DNA of 64,000 nucleotides from Blepharisma japonicum. Taxonomy: Eukaryota > Ciliophora > Heterotrichea > Heterotrichida > Blepharismidae. How positions within the stretch are numbered: position 1 is the stretch's first letter; each line of letters begins with the position of its first letter. The stretch is taken from positions 248,001 to 312,000 of the forward strand of contig CATKHK010000041.1 of NCBI GenBank assembly GCA_949751835.1, written 5' to 3'. A model generated the notes under the pieces. That model ran no database searches. It was given only the letters and a program-made list of their open reading frames with translations, and had not been told where the DNA came from. The position numbers and the translations under genes are program-made. Of this stretch, positions 60,619 through 64,000 are shown in pieces.

Positions 60619-61416
60619 ATGGAAGACAAACTTAGGGGACAATTTTTCACAGGTAACTATAAAGGTGTTATTGACTCAAATGCAGCCAGCAAAGGAGTTT
60701 ACCCAGCCCTCCTTCATTATTCATCACTCATAGAAATTGGCCAGCAAACAGCATTAAACAGTGCCCCTTCATCTCTTCCTCTGGCAAATCTCCAATTATT
60801 AAATTCACACGTCAACCAAGGTCAATCAATTACATCCAGCATCAAGCCAGACCAGTATAATTTCCACGAATTTCTGAAATCAATTTCTCTAATCAATGAA
60901 GGTGACTTTTCTCAAGCAATAGAAACAACCCCTCAAACTTCACCTGAAAAAGCAGCTTTAGTCGCATGTGCCATGCTGAAGCTTAAACATCCTGAAATTG
61001 CTGAAAACACCCTAAAAAATGCTCTATCAAAAAGTGAAGAAGACGCATCCCTACAGTTTATGATGGCCATTACACAAATATCAAAAGGTGAATATGAAGA
61101 AGCAAGCTCCAATATTAGTGAACTATCACAGAAATTTGGGGACTCCCCATTGTTATTAAACGCTTCAGCCATTTGTGCCCTTGAAGAAGGGAATTATCAG
61201 GAAGCAGAACAAGATTTAAATAAAGCTTTAACATTAGCAAATGAAATGGGTGGGAAAAACATGGATATTTCACTGAAAAATATGATTGCATGCAAGAGAC
61301 AGGCTGGGGAGGATTTCTCTATTTATGAACAACAGCTGGCCAAAATTAATCCGAATGACAGCTATTTCACAACTCTTCAAAACGCATCTCAACTATTAGA
61401 TCAGCTAATTTCATAA
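60619..61416 (+). CDS. COPE: Coatomer epsilon subunit (epsilon-COP), 265 aa
   Basis: An all-helical TPR-type solenoid. LFVG-type sequences are absent; instead there are paired helices such as FTGNYKGVIDSNAAS at the N-terminus, LALNEGDF-like SISLINEGDFSQAIETT, and the C-terminal KFGDSPLLLNASAICALEEGNYQEAEQDLNKAL. The last of these closely follows the epsilon-COP pattern (FGDS-LLLN-A-C-GKYEEAE). Part of the COPI coat for Golgi-to-ER transport, where it stabilises alpha-COP. Length is near the norm (about 300). TAA stop; POC5 begins 32 bases downstream. Confidence 0.85.
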   Translation: MEDKLRGQFFTGNYKGVIDSNAASKGVYPALLHYSSLIEIGQQTALNSAPSSLPLANLQLLNSHVNQGQSITSSIKPDQYNFHEFLKSISLINEGDFSQAIETTPQTSPEKAALVACAMLKLKHPEIAENTLKNALSKSEEDASLQFMMAITQISKGEYEEASSNISELSQKFGDSPLLLNASAICALEEGNYQEAEQDLNKALTLANEMGGKNMDISLKNMIACKRQAGEDFSIYEQQLAKINPNDSYFTTLQNASQLLDQLIS

Positions 61417-61448
61417 ACAATTAAGGAAATTTAATATTCTTATTTTAA

Positions 61449-62729
61449 ATGATACCAAAGCGAAATAATGCCATTCGAATATCACAGCTGAGTCTATCCG
61501 CCGACAAAGAAGCTGAACCTAAAGAGGAAATCCCTGACTCAACCTCAACAGTAAACAGCCAAGAAGTCGAATCTCCTGTCATTCCAAGCTCGCGAGACCA
61601 AAGTTTTACCCCTGTCATTCAAGAACCTGAAGCGCCAAACATGTATCATCACCCCCAAATAATTGACCAAGACGTTGAAAACTTCACCACAAGACTAGAC
61701 TCAATGATCGGAAATTTCAGAAACGAGACAATCAAAGAGTTTTTATCTGTAAAAAGACAAATCCTGCATGAACAGATCTCCACAATTGAATCTGAAAGAA
61801 AAAGGTGTAATGCACTAATGGGCTCTAAACAAGACGAGGTGGAACACTTAAAAGAGCAGCTTGCAGAGTCACAAAAATTAAACAATACTTATACGAACCA
61901 AAAAGAAGCTTTGGCAAACCGCACAGGAAATCTTAAAAATCAAAAATATAATACAGAGCTTACTACAAAAGCTTATCTTTCGTGAATTCATTATCATCAG
62001 TCTTCACAAATGAAAAAAAGAATGCTTAAAGTTACTAAAGCCATGGGAAGAAGACATATAATGAATGAAATTTTTTCGGCTTGGAAAGAAAAATGAACTG
62101 AATATCACCATTTGAAAACACAAAGGGCGTTAGAAGACAGAATTAATGCAGAAAAACAAGAATTAGCAAATTTGTATAATAAAGAAATTGAGCTTTTGAC
62201 AGCAAGATTGAATCAAGCTGAAGCAAAAATAAATGAAGAAGAAGAGGCAAAGAAGAATATCCAAGACAACTTAAAAAAAGCATTTATGAGGGGAGTTTGT
62301 GCGTTGAATTTTGAAGCAATGAATATTTTGAATCCAGCAACAAATTTTATAGATAATGTTGCTTTGGGCTTTGAAGAACCAACACAAAAAAAAGAAACGC
62401 AGATTGTGGAGCCTGCAACGGTAAAGACGCCTGAAAAAGACTTGTTAGATGAAATTCAGAATATTATTCCTCCTGATTCTAAACAAACTAATTGGAAGCC
62501 TGCTCCTGTGTTTGGAAGACCTCAAACAGCACCTGCAGCAAAATTAAATAATCCTTTACCTGAAGTATTGCCTCCATCAATTACTCAGCTAGCAAGTTTA
62601 CCTAGTAATTTAGATGCTCCATCTCAAGGAGTTGGAAAAACTATTGTTGTGAATAATACAAATAATCCTGAAATAAGAGTAAAAGGAAAAGTACCAAATA
62701 AGCCGATTGTAGGGAAAAAACTTAAATAA
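61449..62729 (+). CDS. POC5: Centriolar protein POC5, 426 aa
   Basis: Two TGA codons read as Trp (YLSWIHYHQSS, EKWTEYHHLK) unite the frame to TAA. The centre (about 180-290) is a coiled coil containing centrin-binding-like repeats (MGRRHIMNEIFSAWKEKWTEY), followed by the diagnostic KKAFMRGVCALNFEAMNI shared with animal POC5. The C-terminus is Pro-rich. POC5 builds the inner scaffold of centrioles and basal bodies and binds centrin; a centrin gene lies at 9923-10432 in this window. The N-terminus is polar and probably disordered. Confidence 0.9.
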
Positions 62730-63198
62730 TTTATTTCAAAAATGAGCAATACTTATAAATTTTCTAATACACTTTTATAAAAAATTCACTTTATTTTAAT
62801 ATTATGGGATTTATCTATAAATATGTAACAGTTTTTGTATAAAAACCAAAAATAAAATGCCTTATTTATGTCAAAAGTTTGTGAATTTATAATTGAAATC
62901 CAGCAGCAAGTTTAATAACTTTGTTGTAAATTTTAGAAATAAATTTTGGAGCATATCCTAAATATATTAAAAGATGATCAATTTAAAAAAAAAATAAAAG
63001 AGAGAAAACATAAAATAAAACTATTAAATACTTAAAAATTCTCAAATATATAAAGCTGTTAATTTAATATAGCCATTTTCTAAACGTATACAAGCTATGG
63101 TTTATAAATGCTCTCTTGTAAGATTTTTATTAAGAATAAAGAACAGTTTCATCAAAATTATATATTCATATTTTATTACTTTTATTGGGCATTAAGTT
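62730..63198. other. AT-rich intergenic region
   Basis: About 470 bases between two plus-strand genes. Longest ORFs are about 30 codons, none convincing. No repeat or RNA gene recognised. Confidence 0.4.
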
Positions 63199-63996
63199 AT
63201 GAGAAAAAATTTGTCGCAAACAGAAATTCGAAGAAGGTTTAAAGGTGAAAGGACATGCGAAAGACTATTAAGTGTTTTAGATTCAATATGCAACAATTTT
63301 GTGAATCCTTATTTTACTCTTTCATTAGAAATTTCTCCGGTTTTAGGAAAGTCAATGCTCACAAATTTGGAATTATCAAATATCGGAAATAAAAGCAGTA
63401 AAAACCTTTCTTCATATGGAAGTTTTGAAAATTTGCCAAAAGATAAGCCAATTAAGACAAACCAACAATTGCTAATGCAATCCCGATTAAAACCACTTCA
63501 AGGCCATCATCCATCTCTCAAAAAGCTAGGAAACAATAATACGGATTCATATAGAGATAACTCTGAACTTTCATTATGCTCTGAATTTTTTGTGCAAGGT
63601 TTGAGACCAAAAACTTCACCAAAAATAAAGCGTATTAAACAAGGAAAATTTTATAGAGATTTTGGAAAAAGCGTTAATAAGGCTTGTTCAATTCCTCAAG
63701 GAAAGTAATTTAGATTTAGGTTAGAAATTGAAGGCAAACAGGAAAAATCTTTGACTAAGATTAGTTCTGGAAATATTAGAATTAAAAGAATTATTGAAAC
63801 TCCTAATAAAATCATTCGTAAAAGGCTTTCAGATTCAAAGATAAATAAAAGTATCACATGTGATATGGACAGCACAAATGAAGTTAAAATTGAAACACCT
63901 ATAATTAAGCTTAAAGCGAAAAATAACTTGATTACCAAGGAAAAAATAAAGAATTCACAAAAAAGGTTCAGTCCTAATGATATAGAGCCTTGATAA
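63199..63996 (+). CDS. Hypothetical basic protein, 260 aa
   Basis: A 15-nt intron (63705-63719) joins a 168-codon first exon to a Lys/Ile-rich second exon. The frame then reads EP-TGA-TAA: with UGA as Trp the last residue is Trp; otherwise the protein is one residue shorter. Composition is Lys/Ser/Asn-rich and mostly disordered-looking (RIKRIIETPNKIIRKRLSD). No domain recognised. The gene is complete just before the window end. Confidence 0.72.
63705..63719 (+). other. 15-nt intron in the last gene
   Basis: GTAATTTAGATTTAG, phase 2; retention reads AAG TAA. A at position 10 as in the other introns. Confidence 0.85.
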
Positions 63997-64000
63997 AAAA

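Noticed and set aside
1-64000. UGA as cysteine or selenocysteine
   Set aside because: TGA alternates with TGG at homologous positions in paralogues and repeats, aligns with conserved Trp in PWI and kinase motifs, and is too frequent for Sec.
1-64000. Assembly frameshifts or pseudogenes as the cause of broken ORFs
   Set aside because: Breaks are either TGA with the same frame continuing or exact 15/16-nt GT-AG segments; random errors would not give this pattern.
1-64000. tRNA, snRNA, CRISPR arrays, transposons or telomeric repeats
   Set aside because: Intergenic regions were read for cloverleaf-like GC-rich blocks, regular repeats, transposase motifs and terminal repeats; none was found.

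Overview
This window looks like macronuclear DNA of a heterotrich ciliate, most probably Blepharisma. Two features support this. First, about 48 in-frame TGA codons lie inside recognisable proteins, at positions where Trp is expected, for example in the kinase HPW motif, the PWI-domain Trp, and TGG/TGA swaps between near-identical paralogues. Only TAA (mostly) and TAG end genes. Second, the introns are tiny: I can support eleven, ten of 15 nt and one of 16 nt. All begin GTA, all end AG, and all have an A six bases from the 3' end. Stentor has similar introns but the standard code; UGA=Trp with tiny introns matches what is known of Blepharisma. A standard-code translation cuts many of these genes into pieces, so several CDS below were assembled by reading TGA as Trp and removing introns.

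Layout. 0-4 kb: a partial gene, a small type I membrane protein, two RING E3-type genes and a gene with a possible FHA domain. 4.7-10.4 kb: poly(A)-binding protein, a CBM20-trehalose-6-phosphate synthase-phosphatase fusion, and centrin. 10.8-15 kb: DUSP-USP deubiquitinase, DEAD-box helicase, histone H2A (all minus strand). 15.9-23.2 kb: cytochrome c1, phosphoglucomutase, ammonium transporter, mitochondrial HSP90 (TRAP1). 23.2-24.8 kb: a tandem duplication of a C2H2 gene, one copy decayed. 25-31.6 kb: coiled-coil and ankyrin proteins, a probable Spc25, a PWI/RS splicing factor, a membrane J-protein, an RCC1-repeat protein. 32-35 kb: a large secreted protein built of LNR (Notch-type) modules. 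35.4-43 kb: macrodomain protein, CaMK-like kinase, unknowns, a ZC2HC-type protein. 44-48.4 kb: a recent tandem triplication of membrane-anchored RBR E3 ligases. 48.6-52.5 kb: an EF-hand protein and a multi-TM double PX-domain protein, together carrying five of the eleven introns. 52.8-64 kb: CPSF30, a membrane-anchored acyltransferase, calreticulin, SMC2, epsilon-COP, POC5 and an unknown gene.

The genome is very compact. Convergent stop codons are 1-22 bp apart, some head-to-tail genes are 26-32 bp apart, and one divergent pair has start codons only 7 bp apart. I see no operon-like functional grouping, no recognisable RNA gene, no transposon and no CRISPR array. Themes shared by neighbours are mostly coincidental, although centrin and its known partner family POC5 are both present, as are several chromosome-segregation proteins (SMC2, Spc25).
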